A stretch of 64,000 bases of DNA from Xenopus tropicalis (GCF_000004195.4 NC_030683.2:74061764-74125763), one strand, 5' to 3'; positions 1-8,940 are shown, numbered from the stretch's first letter. Notes: generated from the sequence alone by a model not told the origin. Numbers and translations: made by a program.

Positions 1-121
1 AAGCATCCTATTAATACAAATCTCCTTTTTGATGTTTTCTGGGCAATCAGCTGCACGTGTCATGTCCACAATCTTCACTGCTACTGCTTCTTCTGTTTTC
101 CGGTTTACTGCCAGCTGCACT
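1..121 (-). CDS. CHEK1: CHEK1 second coding exon (partial at window edge)
   Basis: The acceptor ATATCAG precedes base 121. The frame reads E22-V-Q-L-A-V and continues to L62 at base 1 with no donor, so the exon continues outside the window. It contains K38 and E55. Confidence 0.95.
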
Positions 122-348
122 CTGATATAAACAGCAATTGAAGAAAAGTTACAGCTTATGTATGAACTTATGCTAATCTCATGTGAAAGTGTGCATGTGA
201 TATAAAATAATAAATTCCAGAAAGGGGGGAAAATGATAAATTCAAGGAAACTATAAAATGTTAAAATAAAAACAGGTACTCACTCTCCATATGCCCCTTC
301 CCCAAGAGTCTGGACAAGATCCCAGTCTTCAACAAATGGAACTGCCAT
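1..348 (-). CDS. CHEK1: Checkpoint kinase 1, N-terminal coding part (two exons, runs off the left edge)
   Basis: CHK1 is the nuclear serine/threonine kinase that enforces the S and G2/M checkpoints downstream of ATR. Only codons 1-62 are in the window, in exons 284-348 and 1-121. Visible features are the start [20 protein letters not shown], the glycine-rich loop GEGAYGE (residues 16-22), the ATP-binding lysine K38 in VAVKIVD and the helix-C glutamate E55 in KKEIC. The codon for E22 is split by the intron (GA + A). The start codon lies 16 bases inside an exon whose acceptor is at about 365-366, so a non-coding first exon is expected upstream, toward 700-900. The gene is transcribed leftward in the same direction as STT3A and EI24. 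Identification is from recognised CHK1 sequence; the kinase catalytic loop and C-terminus are outside the window. Confidence 0.97.
284..348 (-). CDS. CHEK1: CHEK1 first coding exon (codons 1 to 22, split)
   Basis: The ATG is at 348-346 and the donor GTGAGT follows base 284. The exon encodes M1-G21 plus two bases of E22. The exon continues 5' as UTR to about 364, behind a TTGGCAG acceptor. Confidence 0.95.
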
Positions 349-689
349 TTTCTTATGTTATTATCTGCCAATGCAACAAAGACGTTTTAAAACAGGGGAA
401 CCACTAGGTTATGGAAAGCTCAATGTTTCCAGCTGTTTGTATGAATGCGTATAAAAAAAAAACATTCTGATTATGGGACAAATGGGCAAATATTGCTTCA
501 AAACGTAGAATATTTTTCAAATTCTATTTAATCTAATACTGTCATACCACAAAAGACACATCCTTGAAAAGAACTATTGTATAATTACACACATAACCGC
601 AAGGCGCCATCGGGTAATACTCGTCCCGGGAAAGTTGGTTTTGGGAGTTAAGGGGGGACAGATGTGCTACACATACTTGGATTACCAAC

Positions 690-960
690 CCACTCCTGTC
701 ATTGATTTGCAGACTTCTTGATACCTGTTGCTACAGTTCCTGCATGTTCTTTCCCCTACACAGCGTTTCCTAACACAGCCCGCAATTTCGGAACGCCACC
801 TACAGCTCCCAGAAAACTATTTTCCTGGCGCGCTTCTACAGTCATACGGCAAATCCCGACACCACAAATCTCGCGAGTATGGCGTCCGACTGCACGTCAG
901 CGCAGTGACGTTTACGTAGCCGCCTTGATAGTGCCGATCCGTCGTAGTTTCGGTGTACGT
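690..960 (-). promoter_or_regulatory. CHEK1: Probable CHEK1 promoter region (CpG-rich)
   Basis: This is the only CpG-rich stretch upstream of the CHEK1 start. It contains a ZNF143/Staf-like site (CCTACAGCTCCCAGAA, about 799-814), a GC-rich E2F-like block TTTCCTGGCGCGC (821-833), a palindromic CTCGCGAG (870-877, the core of the TCTCGCGAGA promoter element) and CRE-like ACGTCAG and TGACGTTTACGT motifs near 893-917. These motifs are typical of TATA-less vertebrate promoters. The assignment to CHEK1 is by position and orientation. An open frame on the plus strand here is not evidence of a gene. Confidence 0.6.
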
Positions 961-967
961 ATCTCCT

Positions 968-1012
968 AATTCTGAATAATAATAATAATTAATAATAATA
1001 ATAATAATAAAA
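968..1012. repeat. AAT-type trinucleotide microsatellite
   Basis: A run of ATA/AAT units lies just outside the promoter block, between CHEK1 and the PLE. Confidence 0.85.
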
Positions 1013-1308
1013 AGAACCAGTCTCCCTTGTTGGTATCTTGCCAGAAAGTCACACAGCTCAGCCCACAATTTTCGTAGAAGTTTATATTTTGTGCTCGGAG
1101 TTCCAACGTTTACCCAATCAGAGTATTTTCTCTTAATCTTACCAAAAAGCTAGAAGTTTTGGGCAAGCTCGGATAAAATTATATTGTCATCAGTTTAGTT
1201 TTTTATGTCTTTAAAAAGTTACAGTAACAGTTTAATACACAGATCTATGTTCTGGAGACAAACGTAAAACCCTCTATGCTTATATAATGATCACAGGTCA
1301 GTCAGTGC

Positions 1309-1322
1309 ATACGACCCAATAC
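1309..1322. repeat. PLE target-site duplication, left copy
   Basis: This 14-bp sequence is repeated exactly at 6451-6464, immediately outside the element's terminal repeats. The last bases overlap the repeat's own ATAC start, so the true duplication may be 10-14 bp. Confidence 0.85.
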
Positions 1323-1818
1323 GTTCAAAAATGAAAAATTATTGGTGAACTTTGTATAAAGTACTTACGAAAAATGCTTTAGCTCCTAGTTGTTGCTCTG
1401 TGCTGCAACCAAATACAACTGCAAAAATCCAAAAATAGGAAAAAAAGCTCCAGCAGATTAACTGCAAAACATTTATTATGGGTAGTGGTAACACGACATG
1501 TTTCGGGTTAATACCCTTTATCAAGTGTACAAAGACCATAACCATGTGATCTCATTTAAAGCCAAATTGACCTATGACCCACCAAGCACACAGCATTTCA
1601 GGAAACTTTCTTAAAGTGATAGTATAATAAGTTAACAAGTTAAACATAAGTGAAGGGTCATTATATAATATACCTTGTGTAAAAAATGCTATAGTTAAAT
1701 ATGGTAATGTTTCATTATACATTAACATTAAAGTGATAGTGCTGCAATTAGCATAAATAATGCCACAATGTGCATAGATTTGTTTAGGTTTGTTAAAATA
1801 GCATAAAAGGTAATAATT
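1319..1818 (-). repeat. PLE long terminal repeat (pLTR), 3' copy
   Basis: Direct repeat of 5554-6053 at a constant offset of 4235 bases. A 68-codon open frame inside it translates identically in both copies. After 1818 the copies diverge at a run of T and A bases. It lies downstream of the RT ORF in element orientation. Confidence 0.9.
1487..1530 (-). ncRNA. Hammerhead-ribozyme-like motif in 3' pLTR
   Basis: Reading the minus strand, a helix I strand CAC precedes UUGAUAA (in place of the CUGAUGA core). A hairpin follows (GGGU / AUUA loop / ACCC), then GAAAC-AU-GUC and a GUGU strand that pairs back to helix I. Helix III is only two base pairs. The C3-G8 core pair is replaced by U-A, and there is one extra A before helix II. 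PLEs are known to carry hammerhead motifs with short helix III. Confidence 0.6.
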
Positions 1819-2348
1819 TATAAGATAATCAAAAACAAGTGCAAAGTGAATAAAGCATACAGTCCAAATACTAAGTCCGTAAGTGTTGATCCAATGTCCT
1901 TGGAAATCCATTAAAAACAGTTCCATAAAAGAGGAAGGGAGGTCCAGTTGAACCGAATCCACAAGAAACACTCCTGGGGGCCACTGCACGTTTACACGTG
2001 TCTAACCACACCAATGATAGGAAACTGCCCATACAGGGCCTATCCAGGGTAATGTAATCCTTTATATATTGAAATTGCCTATACATGTTTAAATGCAACA
2101 TTTTCAAATCATTTACGTATAAATTATTGTTACAAAATGGATACAATAAGCTGCAAAATATGCAAAAAGTTACTAATGAAGTATTACTTTTAACAGGCCA
2201 GCCTTATTATATATCTCTATCTCCTGTAATAGGTGACTCACCCATACCAATTTTTTTATTTTTATACAGCAGGAAATCCGTGTTTCGCAACGACTAGCAG
2301 GCTAACTTTATTCACCTGAAAAGTAGAGTGGACAATACATAATTGAAC

Positions 2349-4748
2349 CTACAGGAAACAGAGTAAACTATATTGTTCATTCATACCTCTGGGCATGACA
2401 CAGTCTAGGCGCCTTATCCACCTAGCCTCTCTTTGTAATAGCAGCTTCTTCCAATCCCCACCTCTTACAGGTTTTTGTACCACCTCCAACACTTTCCATT
2501 TTAACTGACAGGCACTGTGCTTATTATCAATAAAGTGCCGTGACACAGATGTATCCGTGTAAGAATCCTTCTTAAAATTCCGAATATAGTTCTTATGCTC
2601 TTTTATACGTGTATTAACCGGACGGAAGGTTTTTCCCACGTATAGCATTCCGCACGGGCACTTTAATACATATATCACAAACTTGCTCTTACAAGTGGCA
2701 TATGCTTTTAAAGGGATTTCCACTCCACTTAGTGGATGGTGTATGTTAGACCCCTTAATAATGGAACTGCAGCAATTGCATTCCATACATGGAAAAGTGC
2801 CTATCTTAGGTTTGCCTTCAAACAATGTCTTTGTACTAAAAGATTGTGTTGGACATAAGATGTCCTTAAGAGACGAACCTCTTTTATACGCAAACCTAGG
2901 AAGCTTGCTGAATAAACTGCCATGTTTTGTATCTGATTGTAATATGGGCCAGTACTTTCTAATCACATTTTCTATTTTCCGGCTTTTCTTATCAAATTTC
3001 CCCACAAAAGTCATTCTATTGTCATTACAAATATGAGATTTAGGCTTTAATAATTGCTCACGAGGCAACTTACCAACCTCATTAGCGACATGTTCTAATT
3101 TTTGTTTGGGGTAACCCCTATCCATAAAACGCTTTGTCAAATCATTAGCAGCATCTCTATACAAAGAGTCATTAGAAGCGATTTTCCTTGCCCGAATATA
3201 CTGACCCTTAGGTATTGCTTTCAATGTAAGGGGGTGGTGGCAGCTCCTGATATGCAAAAGGTTATTCCTATCCATTTTTTTGCGATATAGCCCTGTGACT
3301 AGTTTATTACCATCCAATTTAATGTTGACGTCAAGAAAATTAATCTCAGTAGTAGAGGTCTCAAAAGTGAATTTAACCGTTGGGTGTGATTTATTTGCTT
3401 CAGATACCATTTGCTCAAATTTACCAATCGGACCAACCCATAAAATTAAGGTATCATCCACATACCTGAAATACTGTTTAATATATGGTAAATAGGTCTT
3501 GTTAAGAAACAATTTTTTCTCCAACTCATAAACAAAAAGGTTGGCAAGGGATGGCGCGACCGCTGACCCCATTGACGTGCCTTGTTGCTGCCAGAAAAAT
3601 TGCCCATCGTACATGAAATAGTTTTTCTTTAACACTATTTCAAGGCAGTCCAGAATAAAGTAAATCAGGGCATTAGATAAATTTGTATCCAATAGTGCGT
3701 TTTCCACACAACTTAGAGCCTCCTCCTGTGGTATTGATGTAAAAAGGCTTTCAATATCAATACTACAGAGGATAATGTCACCTTCCAATGGACCCAAAGC
3801 ATTCAATTTATTTAATAAATCGGTAGTATCTTTAAGGCAGGTGGGTAAATTGCTGACCAATTTTTGCAAGTGAAAATCAACAAATTTAGAAAGTGGTTCA
3901 AGGACTGAACCCACACCTGACACAATTGGTCTACCTGGAGGATTAATTAAAGTTTTATGAATCTTGGGCAGTATATATAATAATGGAATTTTAGGAAATT
4001 CTGTAGTAAGAAAATCCCTGGTACTCTTATCAATAGTGCCCATAAGGAATGCATCATAAACCATTGTATCTATAGTATTTTTAATCTTACCCGTGGGATC
4101 TGAGTCTATAGTACAATAGTGCCCCTGGATATTCAATAACCGCATTACTTCTTCATTATATTTGTCTCTATCTAGGACCACCACCGCTCCCCCCTTATCT
4201 GCCTTTTTAATTATAATGTTGTGGTTATTTTTGAGAGTAATCAGTGCATGTCGTTCCCTTTTAGTGAGATTGGGGTGATATTTGGTTCCTATATCATTAT
4301 CCCAAATATCTTTAACTTCATTAGTTACCACTTTGACAAAAGTATCCAAAGACACACTTGTAACATCAGGTAAATAATTACTTTTCTTTTTAAGACCCGG
4401 ATATTGGACCTGGGTCCCTGTTTGGGTCTCAGTAAAACACATTTTTATCTTAAGGGATCTAATAAACCTAAAAAAGTCTACTTCCCAATCAAAAAATTCA
4501 GTGAAATAATCAGGTACAAAACCCAGTCCCTTATTAATAACTGACAGTTCAAACTCAGTTAAAGTGCTGGAGGATAAGTTAACAACCAGGCTATTTACCT
4601 CCTGCTGCTGGTGCTGCGTTCCCTCTGAGGATAAGCTTCTCTGGGAATGGGGTGCCGTGGATTTCTCCTTCTCGTAATAGCCATACTTCTGTTGGGTGGT
4701 TCCCCTAAAAAATGTGCAGAACTTTTTCCTGATAGATACTCCTCCTCT
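2349..4748 (-). CDS. PLE reverse transcriptase with GIY-YIG endonuclease
   Basis: The frame is open from just after a TGA at 4751-4749 to the stop at 2349 (799 codons), but the first ATG is at 4442, giving 697 residues. Counting from that Met, RT signatures include DKGG (82-85), RPIVSG (171-176), the first catalytic aspartate in IDIESLF (228-234), QGTSMGSAVAP (287-297) and the catalytic YVDD (327-330). A Cys-rich linker (FPCMECNCC, roughly 545-555) precedes a GIY-YIG nuclease with LYVGKT (about 600-605). Upstream of the ATG the frame encodes TEFELSVINKGLGFVPDYF, resembling the conserved 'LSKGLxFxPT' block at the start of PLE proteins. Translation therefore probably starts elsewhere, most simply by frameshifting from ORF1. 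Confidence 0.9.
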   Translation of the reverse strand, partial: RGGVSIRKKFCTFFRGTTQQKYGYYEKEKSTAPHSQRSLSSEGTQHQQQEVNSLVVNLSSSTLTEFELSVINKGLGFVPDYFTEFFDWEVDFFRFIRSLKIKMCFTETQTGTQVQYPGLKKKSNYLPDVTSVSLDTFVKVVTNEVKDIWDNDIGTKYHPNLTKRERHALITLKNNHNIIIKKADKGGAVVVLDRDKYNEEVMRLLNIQGHYCTIDSDPTGKIKNTIDTMVYDAFLMGTIDKSTRDFLTTEFPKIPLLYILPKIHKTLINPPGRPIVSGVGSVLEPLSKFVDFHLQKLVSNLPTCLKDTTDLLNKLNALGPLEGDIILCSIDIESLFTSIPQEEALSCVENALLDTNLSNALIYFILDCLEIVLKKNYFMYDGQFFWQQQGTSMGSAVAPSLANLFVYELEKKLFLNKTYLPYIKQYFRYVDDTLILWVGPIGKFEQMVSEANKSHPTVKFTFETSTTEINFLDVNIKLDGNKLVTGLYRKKMDRNNLLHIRSCHHPLTLKAIPKGQYIRARKIASNDSLYRDAANDLTKRFMDRGYPKQKLEHVANEVGKLPREQLLKPKSHICNDNRMTFVGKFDKKSRKIENVIRKYWPILQSDTKHGSLFSKLPRFAYKRGSSLKDILCPTQSFSTKTLFEGKPKIGTFPCMECNCCSSIIKGSNIHHPLSGVEIPLKAYATCKSKFVIYVLKCPCGMLYVGKTFRPVNTRIKEHKNYIRNFKKDSYTDTSVSRHFIDNKHSACQLKWKVLEVVQKPVRGGDWKKLLLQREARWIRRLDCVMPRGMNEQYSLLCFL

Positions 4749-5506
4749 TCAGTACTGGTGTATGCTGAGGAATTGGTATTGCTTATGCTGTAGTGAGGTT
4801 TCCTTGCGGTACGCTGGGGTCTGCGTTGATTATAATCACGAGATCCTGCAGCTTGTTCCCTCATTACCGGGTACTTTCCGACATCCCTGCGCCTCTCACT
4901 CACCAGGGCTGGCGACCCATCTGCTGCCCTCTTCCGACGCTGCCAAACGCGCTCCTCTCTCCAATTATAGACACGACCCATCTCGTAGTCCCTGCAATCG
5001 CGCTGGTACTTGCGCCGTTTCCTCTCCGTGACCTCCTCCTGTAGTCGTGCAAGCGTTCCAGCGTGGTCTGCAAACGTCACTTCTGCCCTGGCATTACCAA
5101 CAGCACATATCACTCCTGTTTTGGCAGTGGCAATATCAAGTTTCAAGTCATTTATCTCAGTATCTAGGCATTCAATAGTGAGTAACATAAAGTCTATTGA
5201 GCATTTATTACAAATTTCTTGCCACCTTGTGGCCATTAAAGGGTTATTAATGCATAAGTTTGGTTTGTTACTCACTCTTAAGCCTCTAGGAATTTTGCCA
5301 TTGCGAACATACTCCGTCAATGTTGAACGATGTAATCTTAAGTGTAACAGTCTTTTCTCAAGCTGCAAAAGTGCAAATGCGGATTCCTCTGTATCGCCAA
5401 CTGCAAAATTTAATTTCAATTGGTCATCTTGACACAATATACGCTCCAAATCCATTTCACTATAGGCAAATGTCGAACTGGTCTTTGCATCCACTGACCC
5501 AAGCAT
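4595..5506 (-). CDS. PLE upstream ORF1 (303 aa, basic, Arg-rich C-terminus)
   Basis: This 303-residue open frame precedes the reverse transcriptase. It contains leucine-rich helical stretches (LLQLEKRLLHLRLH near residues 46-59, and LLTIECLDTEINDLKLDIAT in the middle) and the block GKIPRGLR. The second half is very rich in Arg, with a Ser/Thr/Glu-rich patch before the C-terminus. No catalytic domain is recognised; RNA or nucleoprotein binding is an inference from charge. It overlaps the RT frame by about 154 bases (4595-4748), with ORF2 in the -1 frame relative to ORF1. A UUUUUUA heptamer sits in that overlap in the register needed for a -1 shift, which would make an ORF1-RT fusion. Confidence 0.8.
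   Translation of the reverse strand: MLGSVDAKTSSTFAYSEMDLERILCQDDQLKLNFAVGDTEESAFALLQLEKRLLHLRLHRSTLTEYVRNGKIPRGLRVSNKPNLCINNPLMATRWQEICNKCSIDFMLLTIECLDTEINDLKLDIATAKTGVICAVGNARAEVTFADHAGTLARLQEEVTERKRRKYQRDCRDYEMGRVYNWREERVWQRRKRAADGSPALVSERRRDVGKYPVMREQAAGSRDYNQRRPQRTARKPHYSISNTNSSAYTSTEEEEYLSGKSSAHFLGEPPNRSMAITRRRNPRHPIPREAYPQRERSTSSRR
4706..4712 (-). promoter_or_regulatory. Candidate -1 ribosomal frameshift heptamer (UUUUUUA) in the ORF1/RT overlap
   Basis: On the coding strand ORF1 reads CAT TTT TTA here, so the heptamer is T TTT TTA in the zero frame, the X XXY YYZ pattern required for -1 slippage. After slippage the frame reads TTT TTT AGG and enters the RT ORF. The overlap window is 4595-4748. 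No obvious strong stem follows at 5-9 bases; a GGGAA/TTCCC pairing about 60 bases apart is the only candidate I see. Confidence 0.45.
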
Positions 5507-5553
5507 TTTAACAGCCCTTAAGCTGATAATACAAGTTCACCCAAGCACAGAAC

Positions 5554-6053
5554 ATACGTTCAAAAATGAAAAATTATTGGTGAACTTTGTATAAAGTACT
5601 TACGAAAAATGCTTTAGCTCCTAGTTGTTGCTCTGTGCTGCAACCAAATACAACTGCAAAAATCCAAAAATAGGAAAAAAAGCTCCAGCAGATTAACTGC
5701 AAAACATTTATTATGGGTAGTGGTAACACGACATGTTTCGGGTTAATACCCTTTATCAAGTGTACAAAGACCATAACCATGTGATCTCATTTAAAGCCAA
5801 ATTGACCTATGACCCACCAAGCACACAGCATTTCAGGAAACTTTCTTAAAGTGATAGTATAATAAGTTAACAAGTTAAACATAAGTGAAGGGTCATTATA
5901 TAATATACCTTGTGTAAAAAATGCTATAGTTAAATATGGTAATGTTTCATTATACATTAACATTAAAGTGATAGTGCTGCAATTAGCATAAATAATGCCA
6001 CAATGTGCATAGATTTGTTTAGGTTTGTTAAAATAGCATAAAAGGTAATAATT
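5554..6053 (-). repeat. PLE long terminal repeat (pLTR), 5' copy
   Basis: Direct repeat of 1319-1818, lying upstream of ORF1 in element orientation. Its right end abuts an inverted copy, forming a long palindrome centred near 6054. Confidence 0.9.
5722..5765 (-). ncRNA. Hammerhead-ribozyme-like motif in 5' pLTR
   Basis: Identical to the 1487-1530 copy: UUGAUAA core, 4-bp GGGU/ACCC helix II, GAAACAUGUC. It sits upstream of ORF1 in element orientation, where self-cleavage would define a 5' end of the element RNA. Confidence 0.6.
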
Positions 6054-6056
6054 ATT

Positions 6057-6449
6057 ATTATTACCTTTTATGCTATTTTAACAAACCTAAACAAATCTAT
6101 GCACATTGTGGCATTATTTATGCTAATTGCAGCACTATCACTTTAATGTTAATGTATAATGAAACATTACCATATTTAACTATAGCATTTTTTACACAAG
6201 GTATATTATATAATGACCCTTCACTTATGTTTAACTTGTTAACTTATTATACTATCACTTTAAGAAAGTTTCCTGAAATGCTGTGTGCTTGGTGGGTCAT
6301 AGGTCAATTTGGCTTTAAATGAGATCACATGGTTATGGTCTTTGTACACTTGATAAAGGGTATTAACCCGAAACATGTCGTGTTACCACTACCCATAATA
6401 AATGTTTTGCAGTTAATCTGCTGGAGCTTTTTTTTCCTATTTTTGGATT
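6057..6449 (+). repeat. Inverted, truncated pLTR copy
   Basis: Reverse complement of about 5659-6050, ending abruptly at the target-site duplication. A truncated inverted repeat at one end is a hallmark of Penelope insertions. One T-run differs in length from its partner. Confidence 0.88.
6344..6387 (+). ncRNA. Hammerhead-ribozyme-like motif in inverted pLTR copy
   Basis: Same 44-base motif on the plus strand. The predicted cleavage-site cytosine is at 6379. Helix I pairs 6346-6349 with 6380-6383, helix II pairs 6358-6361 with 6366-6369, and helix III pairs 6373-6374 with 6377-6378. Confidence 0.6.
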
Positions 6450-6450
6450 T

Positions 6451-6464
6451 ATACGACCCAATAC
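6451..6464. repeat. PLE target-site duplication, right copy
   Basis: This is the exact partner of 1309-1322. It follows directly after the end of the inverted terminal-repeat copy at about 6449. Confidence 0.85.
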
Positions 6465-7404
6465 TTGGGGAAACAGAAAAGAAATTAGATATTGCATTCT
6501 GTTAAACAAAAATGAAATAATAACTGATGTGATTTACAAGCTGTTCACAATATTTATAAAGTTTCTGTATACACCTTCAAATCTATGTTAGTATTTTCCA
6601 TAGCTGAACAATTTGTTGTATAATTTCATAAAATGTACTGATTAGGACTCTATTAGGCCTCTTGGGCTCTAATGTTGTGTCTCCAGGGGAACCAAACTGC
6701 ATAATAGTCATTATATTTATTGTGGAGTAAACAGAGCTGTTAACTCTTTTGAAAATTTCAGGAGTCACCCAGTTTTCCCACCCCCAGTCTCCTGTTGGTT
6801 AATAAATTCCCCATTTGCTTCAGCTGCATGCTAATTAGCGCAGGGAGCATTTATTGCTGTTACTGTGCATTGGGTGCATGTGTAGTGACATCATATAAAG
6901 ACCCTGGCGAGCCACGCCCACAATCTCCCAGCACAGCAGCTGTCTAAATTGACAGCTGTGAGTGAAGCTGTCAGTTTCCCCATAACATATTTCATTTATT
7001 ACTTTAAACCATCTCTCACCTGTAGGGGCAGGGGCTAATTGGAATTTTAAAGGCACTCCAGGATTCAAAGGATGTTAAATCCCTACATTTAGCATCATTG
7101 AGTTGTCTGCAATTCACATAATGTTGTAGGTACCTCCATTGATATTTAGTAGACCACAGTTCTTTATTTTTTACTTCTAGGGATTCTTGGTCAATAGGCA
7201 AATTAGTAAATTTCTAATTGCAAGTTCCTCAGTCCAAAGGCCATGTCAGAGCCAGTGTCTATTATTCCCGATATGTACTCTACACTGTTGGACCTTCTCC
7301 CTGAACTTGCTCCTATGTTCCCTCAAAATGGAATTAATATTGTTTAATTTCTTTTAGTATTCCTGGAATGTTAATGCTATCCTATGGAGGATTGCTTTCA
7401 TATT
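6465..7404. other. Unassigned intergenic DNA
   Basis: About 0.9 kb between the PLE and a hAT element. The short open frames in it have no recognisable domain. I see no gene or clear repeat here. Confidence 0.5.
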
Positions 7405-8499
7405 ACCTAGAGCAGTGCTGTCCAACTTCTACGGTGCCGAGGGCCGGAATTTCTCTAGCATACATGGTGGAGGGCCGCTAATGGAAGCCAATTTTGACCA
7501 CTCCCCTTTTTGAAACCACACCCACTTCAAACCACACCTATTTTATCACAATGGTGGTAGCACAGCAAAATCCCAAATGCTTGGTCCTTACTGTGGGGAT
7601 ATCAACCATCATTCATATGTGAAAGAATTATGTCATATTAAGATATACCCTTAAATTCCATATGTCTCCTCCTCCCCTGTGGATAGCAGAGCAACCCCCA
7701 GTACATAATTACACACCTTAGGGACCATTTAATGGCTATTTCCAACTGCTAACAAACTCCCACAACAAACCCCTGCCAGGTTCACCTCCCACAGGCAGCA
7801 TAGGGCAAGCAGAGTATGGCACACACAGGCAGCACTCTGCCTGTCCTATGCTGTCTGTGTGTGCCATACTCTGCCTGTCCTACCCTTCCTGTGTGTGCCA
7901 TACTCTGCCTGTCCTATGCTGCCTCTGTATGCCATACTCTGCCTGCCCTACCCTGCCTGTGTGTGCCATACTCTGCCTGCCCTACCCTGCCTGTGTGTGC
8001 CATACTCTGCCTGCCCTACCCTGCCTGTGTGTGCCATACTCTGCCTGCCCTACCCTGACTGTGTGTGCCATACTCTGCCTGCCCTACCCTTCCTGTGTGT
8101 GCCATACCCTCCCTGACCTATGCTGCCTGTGTGTGCCATACTCTGCCTGCCCTATGCTGGCTGTATGTGCCATACTCTGCCTACAGTACCTATGTCTGAG
8201 GTGTGAAGAAGTGAACAATGGGAGTGATTACAGCCTGAGCCTGAGGTGTGAACACTGCAGGGGGTGAACAATGCAGGTATTAAAAGGTGTGAAAAACACA
8301 GGGGATTACATTTTTAAACAATACAGAGGGATTACAGCCTGAATCTGAGGTGAGAACCATGCAGGGGGCCAGTTAATCTCAGTACTGATACCATTTAATG
8401 CTTACTCAAAGGTAAGCCATCAAAGCAGCCAGACAGGTGGGGGGCCACACAGAGGGGGGTCGGCCCGCGGGCCGCCAGTTGGACAGCACTGACCTAGAG
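7405..8499. mobile_element. Non-autonomous hAT-type DNA transposon with internal minisatellite
   Basis: The element runs 7413-8491 (1079 bp) between exact 8-bp duplications ACCTAGAG (7405-7412 and 8492-8499). Its ends are inverted: CAGTGCTGTCCAACT at the left and the complement, ending GTTGGACAGCACTG, at the right. An 8-bp duplication and CAG...CTG ends fit the hAT superfamily. No transposase is encoded. A related copy in the opposite orientation is at 54772-55670. Confidence 0.88.
7826..8190. repeat. Minisatellite, about 33-bp unit, inside the hAT element
   Basis: About eleven tandem units built on GTGTGCCATACTCTGCCTG followed by CCCTACCCTGCC or variants. The unit length is near a multiple of three, so the array stays open in more than one frame and yields Cys/Pro/Leu-rich spurious ORFs. 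A shorter version lies in the related copy near 55080-55310. Confidence 0.88.
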
Positions 8500-8940
8500 G
8501 GTTGTTTATTTTATATACATATATGGTGGATTGTCCATATGGGCAGGGCCGGAACTAGGGTTTGACAGAAGAGGCACATGCTATAAGGCTATAGACTGTA
8601 GGGTTTTAAGTTATGCTATAATAAGAATTTGTATTTTTAATATAGGAATGCAGAATTCACCTTTATTCCTACTTTGATCAAAAAATCTAAAATAGTTTTC
8701 CTTGTGCAGGTATGTTTTTCCATATCTCCTGTGGTATAAAGGCGATACCTTTATTGGCTAACTAAGATTACCATAGCAAGCTTTCAGAACATTTTAGTTC
8801 CTTTTTCATGGTGATTGCACAAGGGGGTCCTTTGGTGTCTCAGCTCCACCATTTATGCCAGTCATTTCTATGTATTAGTGACTAATCCAGCATTGTGTAT
8901 AGCAGCATGGCAGCATTTATTTCCCTTTGGCACCCCAGGC
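8500..8940. other. Intergenic, possible hAT fragment start
   Basis: A CAGGGCCGGAACTAGGG terminus near 8544 resembles another hAT-type end, but I could not place its partner. The remainder is unassigned. Confidence 0.35.

Larger units (their letters stand above)
1309..6464 (-). mobile_element. Complete Penelope-like retroelement (PLE) with target-site duplication
   Basis: The insertion is bounded by the same 14 bases, ATACGACCCAATAC, at 1309-1322 and 6451-6464. Inside are a 500-bp direct repeat (1319-1818 and 5554-6053, appearing identical by eye) and a further inverted copy (about 6057-6449), the tail-to-tail terminal-repeat layout typical of Penelope elements. Between the repeats lie ORF1 (5506 to 4595) and the RT/GIY-YIG ORF (4748 to 2349), both on the minus strand. 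The RT family, the GIY-YIG endonuclease and the cysteine-rich linker suggest a Neptune-type PLE, but the clade name is an inference from memory. Both ORFs are intact and the repeats look identical, so insertion is probably recent. Confidence 0.9.

Noticed and set aside
718..1068. Small ORFs over the CHEK1 promoter on both strands
   Set aside because: GC-rich promoter sequence; no domain, no splice partner.
2683..3495. Plus-strand ORFs opposite the PLE reverse transcriptase
   Set aside because: Antisense shadows of a strongly supported coding frame.
7826..8190. CRISPR-like array
   Set aside because: Units are contiguous with no unique spacers, and the genome is eukaryotic.
7816..8267. Cys/Pro/Leu-rich ORFs on the plus strand
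   Set aside because: They are translations of the 33-bp minisatellite in three frames and have no start context or homology.
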